Shown: positions 1 through 6,042 of the stretch, piece by piece
How positions within the stretch are numbered: position 1 is the first letter of the stretch
Layout: each line of letters opens with the position of its first letter
DNA from: an uncultured Mycoplasmataceae bacterium
GTDB lineage: Bacteria; Bacillota_I; Bacilli_A; Mycoplasmatales; Mycoplasmoidaceae
Length of the DNA: 6,042 nucleotides
Assembly (NCBI GenBank): GCA_949290035.1
Contig: CASEQO010000012.1
Coordinates: 1 to 6,042, forward strand
Direction of reading: 5' to 3'
Translations under genes and position numbers: made by a program
Notes under the pieces: model-generated
What the model was told of the DNA's origin: nothing
Databases searched by the model: none
Seen by the model: only the letters and a program-made list of their open reading frames with translations

Positions 1-11
1 ATTTCAGCCGC

Positions 12-29
12 GAGGGGGTTAACCCCCTC
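12..29. repeat. GC-rich perfect palindrome, possible 3' end of a structural RNA
   Basis: An 18-base perfect inverted repeat, GAGGGGG-TTAA-CCCCCTC, can form a seven-pair hairpin with a TTAA loop. It is followed by a pyrimidine-rich stretch (28-37). In DNA this AT-rich, such a G/C-dense block is typical of stable RNA genes rather than spacers. Together with the terminator 15 bases downstream, this suggests the tail of a structural RNA transcribed rightward from outside the window. I could not match it to the 3' ends of tRNA, 5S, 16S or 23S rRNA, tmRNA or SRP RNA as I know them, so its identity is open. Confidence 0.5.
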
Positions 30-44
30 TCTCTTCTAAGGATT

Positions 45-73
45 ACAAAATGTCCTAGAAGGACATTTTGTTT
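45..73 (+). terminator. Intrinsic terminator of the upstream transcription unit
   Basis: An 11-pair uninterrupted stem (46-56 with 60-70, arm CAAAATGTCCT) closes on a three-base AGA loop and is followed on the + strand by TTTAATAATT and more T-rich sequence. The uridine run is short but the stem is strong. It would end a rightward transcript that includes the GC-rich palindrome, separating that unit from yaaA-gyrB-gyrA. Confidence 0.75.
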
Positions 74-129
74 AATAATTAATATATTAATTTTTCTTTA
101 AAAATCAATAAATTTTTTATATTGAAAAA

Positions 130-138
130 TGATATAAT
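130..138 (+). promoter_or_regulatory. Extended -10 promoter of the yaaA-gyrB-gyrA cluster
   Basis: TGATATAAT is a perfect TATAAT -10 hexamer (133-138) with the extended TGn element in front of it (130-132). No good -35 hexamer lies 16-18 bases upstream (around 110-116 reads AAATTTT), which fits an extended -10 promoter. A start about seven bases downstream falls near 145, only about eight bases before the yaaA ATG at 153, so the transcript would have almost no 5' leader. The hexamer is seen directly; the transcription start is inferred. Confidence 0.6.
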
Positions 139-152
139 TTATATAGGTATTT

Positions 153-374
153 ATGGAAAAAAATATAGAAATTTTTATTAAAACTGACTATATAAAATTA
201 GGTCAATTATTAAAATATTTAGGATTAATTTCCAATGGATCTGAATCCAAATTTTTTTTGTTTAATAATAAAATTTTAGTTAATAATGAACCTGAAAATA
301 GAAGGGGAAGAAAAATATATAATGATTATTTAGTAACTATAAATACTACAACATATATAGTTAAAAAAGGATAA
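153..374 (+). CDS. yaaA: S4 domain-containing protein YaaA
   Basis: This 73-residue protein consists almost entirely of one S4 RNA-binding fold. Residues 14-26 ([13 protein letters not shown]) and the block 43-54 ([12 protein letters not shown]) match the small YaaA protein of Firmicutes, where 'LVNDEPDNRRGRKLY' is the signature; about 70 residues is the usual length. The family lies beside dnaN/recF/gyrB near the replication origin and is thought to bind structured RNA, probably ribosomal; its exact role is not established. Here it ends four bases before gyrB, with no recF between them. Only a weak ribosome site (AGG, 145-147) precedes the ATG, and the predicted transcript starts there, so initiation may be close to leaderless. 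There is no Trp codon. Confidence 0.88.
   Translation: MEKNIEIFIKTDYIKLGQLLKYLGLISNGSESKFFLFNNKILVNNEPENRRGRKIYNDYLVTINTTTYIVKKG
366..371 (+). promoter_or_regulatory. Ribosome binding site of gyrB
   Basis: AAAGGA lies seven bases upstream of the ATG at 379, inside the last codons of yaaA. The good spacing supports 379 as the gyrB start and suggests translation follows directly from yaaA. Confidence 0.65.
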
Positions 375-378
375 TAAA

Positions 379-2313
379 ATGAATAACAATTATAATTCTG
401 ATAGTATAGTTCAATTAGAAGGACTTGAACCAGTTAGAGTTAGACCAGGTATGTATATTGGATCAACAGATTCTTTAGGACTTCATCATTTAATATGAGA
501 AATAGTAGATAACTCAATTGATGAAGCAATGGCTGGTTATTGTAATAAAATTATCATCACAATAAAAAAAGATGGTGGGATAATTGTAAAAGATAATGGT
601 AGGGGTATCCCAGTAGATATAAACTCAAAAACAGGAAAACCAGGTGTTGAAATGGTTTTCACTGAATTGCATGCTGGTGGTAAATTTAATAAAAATTCTT
701 ATAGTGTATCAGGTGGATTACACGGTGTTGGTGCATCAGTTGTAAATGCACTAAGTAGCAAGATGATAGTTAATATATGAAAAGATAATAAATATTACGA
801 AATATCATTTGCTAATGGTGGAAAAGTATCAAAACCTTTAACTATGTTACAAGATAATACTAATTTAGAAAACGGAACACAAGTTGAATTTCATCCTGAT
901 TTTACAATAATGGAAAAAAATGATTGAGATTTTAATATTATTTCAAATAGAGTTAAACAATTAGCTTATCTAAACAAAAGTTTAGAAATTGTTTTAGTAA
1001 ATGAAATTAATGATAAAACAATTTCATTTAAAAACGAAGAAGGATTATCTAATTGAATTGAAGAAATAAATAAAGAAAAAGAACCATTATATTCATTAAT
1101 TACTTCTTCAAAAGTTGAAAAAGTTATAGAGATTAAAGGATTAGATGAACCAGCTCCAATATCTATTGAATTAGCTTTTCAGTATAATAAATCTTACAAT
1201 ACATCTATTTATTCATTTTGTAATAATATAAACACAACAGAAGGTGGATGTCATGAAGAAGGTTTTAAATTTGGATTACAAAAAATAATAAATTCATATG
1301 CATTAGAAAAGAAATTTTTAAAAGAAAAAGATGACAAAATCTCTAAAGAAGATATTACTGAAGGTTTAGCAGCTATTATTTCAGTAAAACATCCTAATCC
1401 AATCTATGAAGGACAAACAAAAAGAAAATTAGGCGGTAATGATGTTAGACCAATAATTAGTGACATGACTCAAGAAATTTTACAAAAGTTTTTATATGAA
1501 AATCCAACTGAGGCAGAATTAATTATTAAGAAATGTATTTTAGCAAGAGATGCTAGAAAAAAATCACAAGAAGTTAGAGAAGCCACTAGAAGAAAATCTC
1601 CTTTTAGTTCAAATTCATTACCAGGTAAATTAGCTGATTGTACTACTAAAGATCCTTCAATATCAGAAATTTATATAGTTGAGGGGGATTCAGCTGGAGG
1701 ATCTGCAAAAATAGGAAGAGATAGATTTTTTCAAGCTATTTTACCTTTAAAAGGAAAAATATTAAATGTAGAAAAAGCACAAACTACTTCTATATTTGGA
1801 AATAATGAAATTATAGATTTAATAACTGCAATAGGAGCAGGTGTAGGGAATGATTTTGATATTGAAAAATTAAGATATAACAAAATCATAATAATGACAG
1901 ATGCTGATGTTGATGGAGCACATATTAGAATATTATTATTAACATTTTTATTTAGATATATGTACCCAACTATTGAAAATGGGAATGTTTTTATAGCTCA
2001 ACCCCCTTTATATAAATTTAGTGTTGGAAAAATGGTTAAATATGCTTATGATGATCAAACATTAAATGAATATAAAGAAGAATATAAAACACAAAAATAT
2101 AATGTTCAAAGATACAAAGGTTTAGGAGAAATGAATCCTGAACAATTATGAGAAACAACAATGGATCCTAAAAATAGATTATTGCTAAAAGTTAATATTG
2201 AAGATGCGATGGAAGCAGATAAAAAATTCTCATTATTAATGGGAGAAGAAGTTAAACCAAGAAAAGAATTTATAGAAGAAAATGCTAAATATGTTAAGAA
2301 TTTAGATATTTAA
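379..2313 (+). CDS. gyrB: DNA gyrase subunit B
   Basis: This is the ATPase and TOPRIM subunit of DNA gyrase, 644 residues, a normal length for the short Gram-positive form. The GHKL ATPase domain carries the catalytic Glu41 and Asn45 in [11 protein letters not shown], the ATP-binding DNGRGIP (72-78) and the lid GGLHGVG (112-118). The transducer domain has QTKRKLG with the phosphate-contacting Lys348. The TOPRIM domain has [10 protein letters not shown] from Glu435, and DADVDGAH with Asp508, Asp510 and Asp512 for magnesium. KILNVEKA after the TOPRIM start, and [19 protein letters not shown] near residue 591, point to GyrB rather than ParE. Five in-frame TGA codons (496, 778, 925, 1054, 2149) encode Trp; the ones at residues 40 and 591 are at conserved Trp positions. 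Under the standard code the gene would look broken. EGGTHE reads EGGCHE (Cys291), an odd but probably tolerated change. It pairs with GyrA encoded 16 bases downstream. Confidence 0.97.
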
Positions 2314-2318
2314 TTTTT

Positions 2319-2323
2319 AAGGA
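2319..2323 (+). promoter_or_regulatory. Ribosome binding site deciding the gyrA start
   Basis: AAGGA abuts the first in-frame ATG (2324), leaving no spacer, but is six bases from the second ATG (2330). The second spacing is the workable one, so the gyrA start is placed at 2330 and the protein begins MSRDETK, two residues shorter than the longest open frame. Confidence 0.7.
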
Positions 2324-2329
2324 ATGAAA

Positions 2330-4837
2330 ATGAGTAGAGATGAAACTAAAATAATAGATGATATTAAAGATAGTTTAAAAGATAGTAAAGTAAATTATAG
2401 ATCTATTACAACTGAATTAGAAACTTCTTTCATTGATTATGCAATGTCTGTTATTACATCAAGAGCATTACCAGATGTAAGAGATGGTTTAAAACCTGTT
2501 CACAGAAGAATATTATATGCTGCGTATAATCTTGGAATGACTAGTGATAAACCATATAAAAAATCTGCTAGATTAGTAGGGGAAGTGATAGGTAAGTATC
2601 ACCCACATGGTGATAGTGCTGTTTATAAAGCGTCAGTTAGAATGGCACAAGATTTTTCATTAAGATATCCTTTAATAGATGGTCATGGAAACTTTGGATC
2701 AATAGATGGTGATAGTGCAGCAGCTATGAGATATACTGAACAAAGACTATCTAAGATATCTAATGAATTATTGGATAATATTGAAAAAGATACAATAGAT
2801 TTTATTGATAACTATGATGGAAGTGAAAAAGAACCAACTATATTACCAGCTGCTTTTCCAAATTTATTAGCTAATGGTAGTACAGGTATAGCTGTAGGTA
2901 TGTCAACAGTTATACCTCCACATAACTTAACAGAATTAATCAATTCTGCAACGTATTTAGCTAAAAATCCAGATGCTACTATACAAGACTTAATGCAATT
3001 TATAAAAGGACCTGATTTTCCAACTTCTGCTGAAATTGTAGGTAACTCAGGAATTATAAGTTATTTTAATACAGGTAAAGGTTCTATTACAATTAGATCT
3101 AAATACGAAATAGAAACTCATGATAATGGTAAATCTACAATAATAATTAATGAATTACCATATATGGTAACTAAATCAACATTAATTGAAAGAATTGTTA
3201 AATTAGTTAGAGATGAGGTTATAGAAGGAATTGCAGATTTAAGAGATGAAACATCAAGAGAAGGAATAAGAATAGTTATTGAAACTAAAAGAGATGTTAT
3301 TCCAGAAATTCTTTTAAATAAATTATTTAAACATACTGAATTACAAACAAATATTAGTGTAAATATAATTGCATTAGTAGATGGAGTTCCAAAACAATTA
3401 AATTTAAAAGAATGTTTAAGATATTATTTAGATCATCAAATTGAAGTATTAACTAGAAAAATTAAATTTGATTTAAATAAAGCAGAAGAAAGAGAACATA
3501 TTTTAAGTGGTTTATTTGTAGCTGTTCAAAATATTGAAGAAGTTATTAAAATAATTAGAAATTCAGAAGATAATGAGTCAGCTGAAAAGGAAATAATAAA
3601 TAAATTTGCACTTTCTCAAAAACAAGCAAAAGCTATTTTAGAAATGAGATTAAGAAGTTTATCTAATCTTGAAAGAAATAAAATAGAAAATGAAATAAAA
3701 GAATTAAGAAATAAAATAAGTGAATATAAAGAAATTCTTTCATCTAATGAAAAACAAATTGAAATTATTTGTAATAATATGGAAGAAATTAAAGAAAAAT
3801 ACGGAGATGAAAGAAAAACTGAAATTCTTGAAGGAGTTTCATCATCAATAGAAGATGAAGATTTAATACCTGTAGAAGATATTGTTATAACATTATCTAA
3901 AAATGGATATTTAAAAAGAATACCTTTAGAAACATATAGAGTTCAAAATAGAGGTGGTGTTGGAGTAATAGGATTATCAACACATAATGATGATACAGTT
4001 AATTTATTATTAACAACAAAAACACATATAGATTTATTATTATTTACAGATAAAGGTAAAGTATATAGAATAAGAGCTCATCAAATACCTTCTGGAAGTA
4101 GACAATCAAAAGGTATTCCTGCATTAAATTTAATTAATATAGAAAAAGGTGAAGAGGTTCTTACAATACTTCCAATAGAATCATACAATGAAGGGTATTT
4201 ATTCTTTGTAACTAAAAAAGGTATTGTAAAAAGAACTAAATTAGAAGAATTTGATTCAATAAGATCTAGTGGAAAAATAGCAATCAATTTAAAAGATGAT
4301 GATTTATTAAATAACGTATTTAAAACATTAGGAAATGAAGAGATATATATTGGATCATCAAGTGGCCATTTATGTAAATTTAATGAAGAAAAAGTAAGAG
4401 AAATGAGTAGAATAGCTGCAGGTGTAAGAGGTATTAAATTAATTTCTGAAAATGATTTTGTAGTAGGATCATCATCATCTTCTTCAGGTACATTAATGTT
4501 ATCAATTGGTGAAAATGGATTAGGAAAAATATCTGAATTAAATTTATATAGATTAACAAATAGAGGATCAAAAGGAGTTGTTTCATTAAAATTGAATGAA
4601 AAAACTGGAAGAATGATTTTTTGTAAAGCAATTAATGGAGATGAAGATTTATTAATGTTAACATCAGAAGGAAAAATAAATAGAATTTCTTTAGAAGAAT
4701 TTAAACCTAAAGGAAGAGCTACATCAGGTGTTAAATTAATAAACATGGATGAAGGTGTTAAATTACAATCAGCATCATTATTTAAAGAAGAAATAAATAA
4801 CAAAGAACAGAATAATGGCAAACAAAATGAAGAATAA
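2330..4837 (+). CDS. gyrA: DNA gyrase subunit A
   Basis: This is the DNA-cleaving and wrapping subunit of gyrase, 835 residues (B. subtilis GyrA is 821). The winged-helix/tower part holds Arg134-Tyr135 in AAAMRYTE, the pair that attacks DNA, and Ile187 in TGIAVGM, equivalent to the DNA-bending Ile174 of E. coli. A charged, coiled-coil-rich segment spans about 360-500. From about 510 a C-terminal beta-pinwheel follows, with repeated blades recognisable as [19 protein letters not shown] and SEGKINRIS. The quinolone region reads [10 protein letters not shown] (91-100): the Ser is kept, but Lys100 stands where Asp or Glu is usual. The GyrA-box reads QNRGGVG (539-545) instead of QRRGGK/RG. A six-serine run (714-719) fills a loop between blades. 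The tail is Lys/Asn/Glu-rich. The protein contains no Trp. It follows gyrB by 16 bases and overlaps the glycosyltransferase. ParC is the main alternative, but the gyrB neighbour and the full-length pinwheel favour GyrA. Confidence 0.95.
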   Translation: MSRDETKIIDDIKDSLKDSKVNYRSITTELETSFIDYAMSVITSRALPDVRDGLKPVHRRILYAAYNLGMTSDKPYKKSARLVGEVIGKYHPHGDSAVYKASVRMAQDFSLRYPLIDGHGNFGSIDGDSAAAMRYTEQRLSKISNELLDNIEKDTIDFIDNYDGSEKEPTILPAAFPNLLANGSTGIAVGMSTVIPPHNLTELINSATYLAKNPDATIQDLMQFIKGPDFPTSAEIVGNSGIISYFNTGKGSITIRSKYEIETHDNGKSTIIINELPYMVTKSTLIERIVKLVRDEVIEGIADLRDETSREGIRIVIETKRDVIPEILLNKLFKHTELQTNISVNIIALVDGVPKQLNLKECLRYYLDHQIEVLTRKIKFDLNKAEEREHILSGLFVAVQNIEEVIKIIRNSEDNESAEKEIINKFALSQKQAKAILEMRLRSLSNLERNKIENEIKELRNKISEYKEILSSNEKQIEIICNNMEEIKEKYGDERKTEILEGVSSSIEDEDLIPVEDIVITLSKNGYLKRIPLETYRVQNRGGVGVIGLSTHNDDTVNLLLTTKTHIDLLLFTDKGKVYRIRAHQIPSGSRQSKGIPALNLINIEKGEEVLTILPIESYNEGYLFFVTKKGIVKRTKLEEFDSIRSSGKIAINLKDDDLLNNVFKTLGNEEIYIGSSSGHLCKFNEEKVREMSRIAAGVRGIKLISENDFVVGSSSSSSGTLMLSIGENGLGKISELNLYRLTNRGSKGVVSLKLNEKTGRMIFCKAINGDEDLLMLTSEGKINRISLEEFKPKGRATSGVKLINMDEGVKLQSASLFKEEINNKEQNNGKQNEE

Positions 4838-5534
4838 TAAATTATTAGTTATAATACCAGCATTTAATGAAGGTAAAGTTATATTAAATACAGTTAATAA
4901 AGTTATAGATGCTGGTTTAGATTATGTTGTTGTTAATGATTGTTCATATGATGCAACTGATTTAATATGTAAAGAAAATAAATTAAACTATATATCAAAT
5001 GTTAAAAATTTAGGTCTTTCTAAAACAATGAGAGAAGGATTTAAATATGCTTTAGAAAATAATTATGAATATTCAGTTCAATTTGATGGAGATGGACAAC
5101 ATGATATAAATACAATTTTAGAAATGTATAATATCATCAATAATAAAAACATAGATATAGTTCTAGCAAACAGATTTAAAAAATTTGAAAATAAAAATTA
5201 CGATAAAGATAAAGAATTTATTTGAAAAATTCTTAGAAATTTAATTAAATTTAATTGTAAGCAATACATTTCAGATCCTACTAATGGATTAAGAATGTTC
5301 AATAAAAAATTCATGAGATCATATATTAAGTTTAAAAAATTTGAAGTTGAACCATCAACGATAAGTTATTGTATAAGAAAATTAAATATGAAAGTTTCAG
5401 AAGTTGAAACACAAATATTACCAAGATTAGAAGGTGAATCATATTTTAATAACAAGTGAAAAATATTTAAGTACTTACAAAAACAATTTAGAAGATTGTT
5501 AATAACAAATTATTTTTGATTATATAAAATTTAA
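4815..5534 (+). CDS. Family 2 glycosyltransferase
   Basis: This is a 239-residue GT-A fold enzyme of family GT2, related to the polyprenyl-phosphate mannose/glucose synthase type. It transfers a sugar from a nucleotide donor to a lipid or glycan acceptor; donor and acceptor cannot be told from sequence. Visible motifs are VIIPAFNE (12-19), the nucleotide-binding Asp42 in [21 protein letters not shown] (65-76), the metal-binding D91-x-D93 in DGDGQHD, and [10 protein letters not shown] in the acceptor half. There is no membrane-spanning segment, but the last 30 residues are basic and aromatic and may lie on the membrane surface. TGA at 5223, 5457 and 5517 encodes Trp; with the standard code the protein would stop at 136 residues. 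The ATG at 4815, preceded by a weak AAAGAA, overlaps gyrA by 23 bases; ATG 4827 is an alternative start. Translation is probably coupled to gyrA. Confidence 0.85.
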
Positions 5535-5553
5535 ATAGCTATATTAAATTCTA

Positions 5554-5585
5554 AAAAAATAGAACAATTGTTCTATTTTTTATAT
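5554..5585 (+). terminator. Terminator of the gyrase cluster, symmetrical and probably bidirectional
   Basis: The stem TAGAAC (5560-5565) pairs with GTTCTA (5570-5575) around an AATT loop, flanked by A7 on the left and T6 on the right. The whole segment 5554-5581 is a perfect palindrome. It lies 20 bases after the glycosyltransferase stop. Because the A run becomes a T run on the other strand, it could also stop transcripts arriving from the converging minus-strand gene. Confidence 0.85.
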
Positions 5586-5647
5586 GCATTTAATAAGTAC
5601 TTTACATTATCTTTTAATTGTATAAAAAAAACAAATAATATATTATA

Positions 5648-5675
5648 TTGATATTAAATTATAAATGTGTATAAG
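5648..5675 (+). promoter_or_regulatory. Possible orphan promoter in the intergenic region
   Basis: TTGATA (5648-5653) and TATAAG (5670-5675) each differ from the -35 and -10 consensus by one base and are 16 bases apart. A start would fall near 5682, just ahead of the hairpin at 5696-5720, giving a transcript of only about 45 bases. In DNA this rich in A and T such matches also arise by chance. Confidence 0.2.
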
Positions 5676-5695
5676 AATATATAAGAAATAAAACA

Positions 5696-5726
5696 AAGAC
5701 ATTTAAAAACGAGTTGTCTTATTTTT
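5696..5726. terminator. Weak hairpin, possible terminator for either strand
   Basis: AAGACA (5696-5701) pairs with TGTCTT (5715-5720) around a 13-base loop, followed by ATTTTT on the + strand. On the minus strand the stem is followed by TGTTTTATTT. It lies 120 bases beyond the stop of the minus-strand gene and could end its transcript. The six-pair stem is short and the loop is large, so this is tentative. Confidence 0.35.
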
Positions 5727-5840
5727 GTATTTTTATATAATAATATTTATCTCTTATATAAAGTTAGATATATATATATTAGTAGGATGTATTCTAGATC
5801 TAATTATTTTTCAAACATTATTTTATTTGTTAATAAGTTA

Positions 5841-6042
5841 TTATTTAGCAATTTTTTTGACAATCCTATTATATTTTTCCTTGTCTACTTCTTTTATACT
5901 TTCTAGATATTTATTAATATTTTTTTCTACTTCATTATCATCCATTTCATCAATAACAATTTTAAAGATCTTCTTTATTTCTTCATCTAATGAATTATTA
6001 GGTCTTCTAACACTATTACCTTTTTTAGATGCTTTATTTGTA
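5841..6042 (-). CDS. Hypothetical protein, C-terminal part, runs off the window
   Basis: The frame is open from the right edge (first whole codon 6039-6041) to a TAA at 5841-5843, giving 66 C-terminal residues; the start lies outside the window. The piece is rich in Lys, Glu, Asp, Asn and Ile. It begins with a basic, probably disordered stretch (KASKKGNSVRRPNN), followed by two segments that look helical (LDEEIKKIFKIVIDEM and VEKNINKYLESIKEV), and ends KYNRIVKKIAK. I see no signal peptide, catalytic motif or known domain and do not recognise the family. Coding is supported by the uninterrupted frame, codon choice like the neighbouring genes (AGA for Arg) and convergent placement against the gyrase cluster. 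It contains no Trp codon. A short chance frame in AT-rich DNA remains possible. Confidence 0.6.
   Translation of the reverse strand, partial: TNKASKKGNSVRRPNNSLDEEIKKIFKIVIDEMDDNEVEKNINKYLESIKEVDKEKYNRIVKKIAK

Larger units (their letters stand above)
5586..5840. other. AT-rich intergenic region between convergent genes
   Basis: I find no coding frame of useful length on either strand here, even when TGA is read as Trp. The region holds a weak hairpin (5696-5720), a possible promoter (5648-5675), an (AT)6 run (5768-5779) and the short palindrome TAGATCTA. No DnaA box (TTATCCACA or a close variant) is present, so nothing here suggests an origin. Confidence 0.6.

Noticed and set aside
1..40. 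3' end of a tRNA
   Set aside because: The palindrome looks like a T-arm at first, but it has no TTCRA loop, the loop size is wrong, and no CCA or discriminator arrangement follows.
529..2151. gyrB as a decayed gene broken into pieces by stop codons
   Set aside because: Every interruption is an in-frame TGA, some at conserved Trp positions, with no frameshift and all catalytic motifs intact. This is a code 4 gene, not a pseudogene.
2324..2329. gyrA starting at the first ATG (2324)
   Set aside because: The AAGGA ribosome site directly abuts this ATG with no spacer. The ATG at 2330 has a normal six-base spacing.
4434..4631. Second short minus-strand open frame inside gyrA
   Set aside because: It is a shadow of gyrA in another frame, rich in Leu, Ile and Phe, with no ribosome site or homology.
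4081..4821. Long minus-strand open frame opposite the end of gyrA
   Set aside because: It lies wholly within gyrA, whose protein matches the family through the same interval. The translation is low-complexity (Ser, Leu, Phe, Ile, Pro), as expected from the complement of AT-rich coding DNA.
5768..5779. (AT)6 run as a meaningful repeat
   Set aside because: Short AT runs are expected by chance at this base composition. There is no larger repeat structure around it, and no CRISPR, insertion sequence or attachment-site pattern in the window.
5535..5840. Replication origin
   Set aside because: Gyrase genes often lie near oriC in this group, but no DnaA boxes (TTATCCACA-like) occur here or in 75-152. 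AT-richness alone is not evidence.

Overview
The window is strongly AT-rich DNA that can only be read with UGA as tryptophan (translation table 4). GyrB and the glycosyltransferase together contain eight in-frame TGA codons, several at positions where Trp is conserved, and I find no in-frame TGG in any gene here. With the gene order yaaA-gyrB-gyrA this points to a mollicute. A Spiroplasma/Entomoplasma/Mycoplasma-type genome is likely, but I cannot fix the genus from sequence alone.

Layout. Positions 1-75 hold a GC-rich perfect palindrome (12-29) and a strong stem-loop terminator (45-73), which close an upstream transcription unit whose gene lies outside the window. An extended -10 promoter (130-138) sits just before a four-gene + strand cluster: yaaA, a small S4-domain RNA-binding protein (153-374); gyrB (379-2313); gyrA (2330-4837); and a family 2 glycosyltransferase (4815-5534) whose start overlaps the end of gyrA by 23 bases. 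Spacing is 4 nt, 16 nt and then the overlap, so the four are probably co-transcribed. A symmetrical AT-rich hairpin (5554-5581) ends the cluster. Positions 5586-5840 hold no gene, only AT-rich DNA with one weaker hairpin and a possible orphan promoter. A minus-strand gene of unknown function (5841-6042) runs off the right edge and converges on the cluster.

How it works together. GyrB (ATPase and TOPRIM) and GyrA (DNA breakage-reunion and wrapping) form the A2B2 DNA gyrase that introduces negative supercoils. YaaA is the S4 protein found next to replication genes in Firmicutes; here it abuts gyrB and recF is absent. The glycosyltransferase has no obvious functional link to gyrase and seems to depend on it only for transcription and translation. 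Its likely role is in membrane glycolipid or other surface sugar transfer.

This is mostly an ordinary housekeeping region, and I do not see a new defence, mobile or regulatory system in it. The points most worth a second look are two departures inside GyrA (a lysine at the acidic quinolone-resistance position and a degenerate GyrA-box), the GC-rich palindrome at the left edge, and the nearly leaderless promoter of the cluster.
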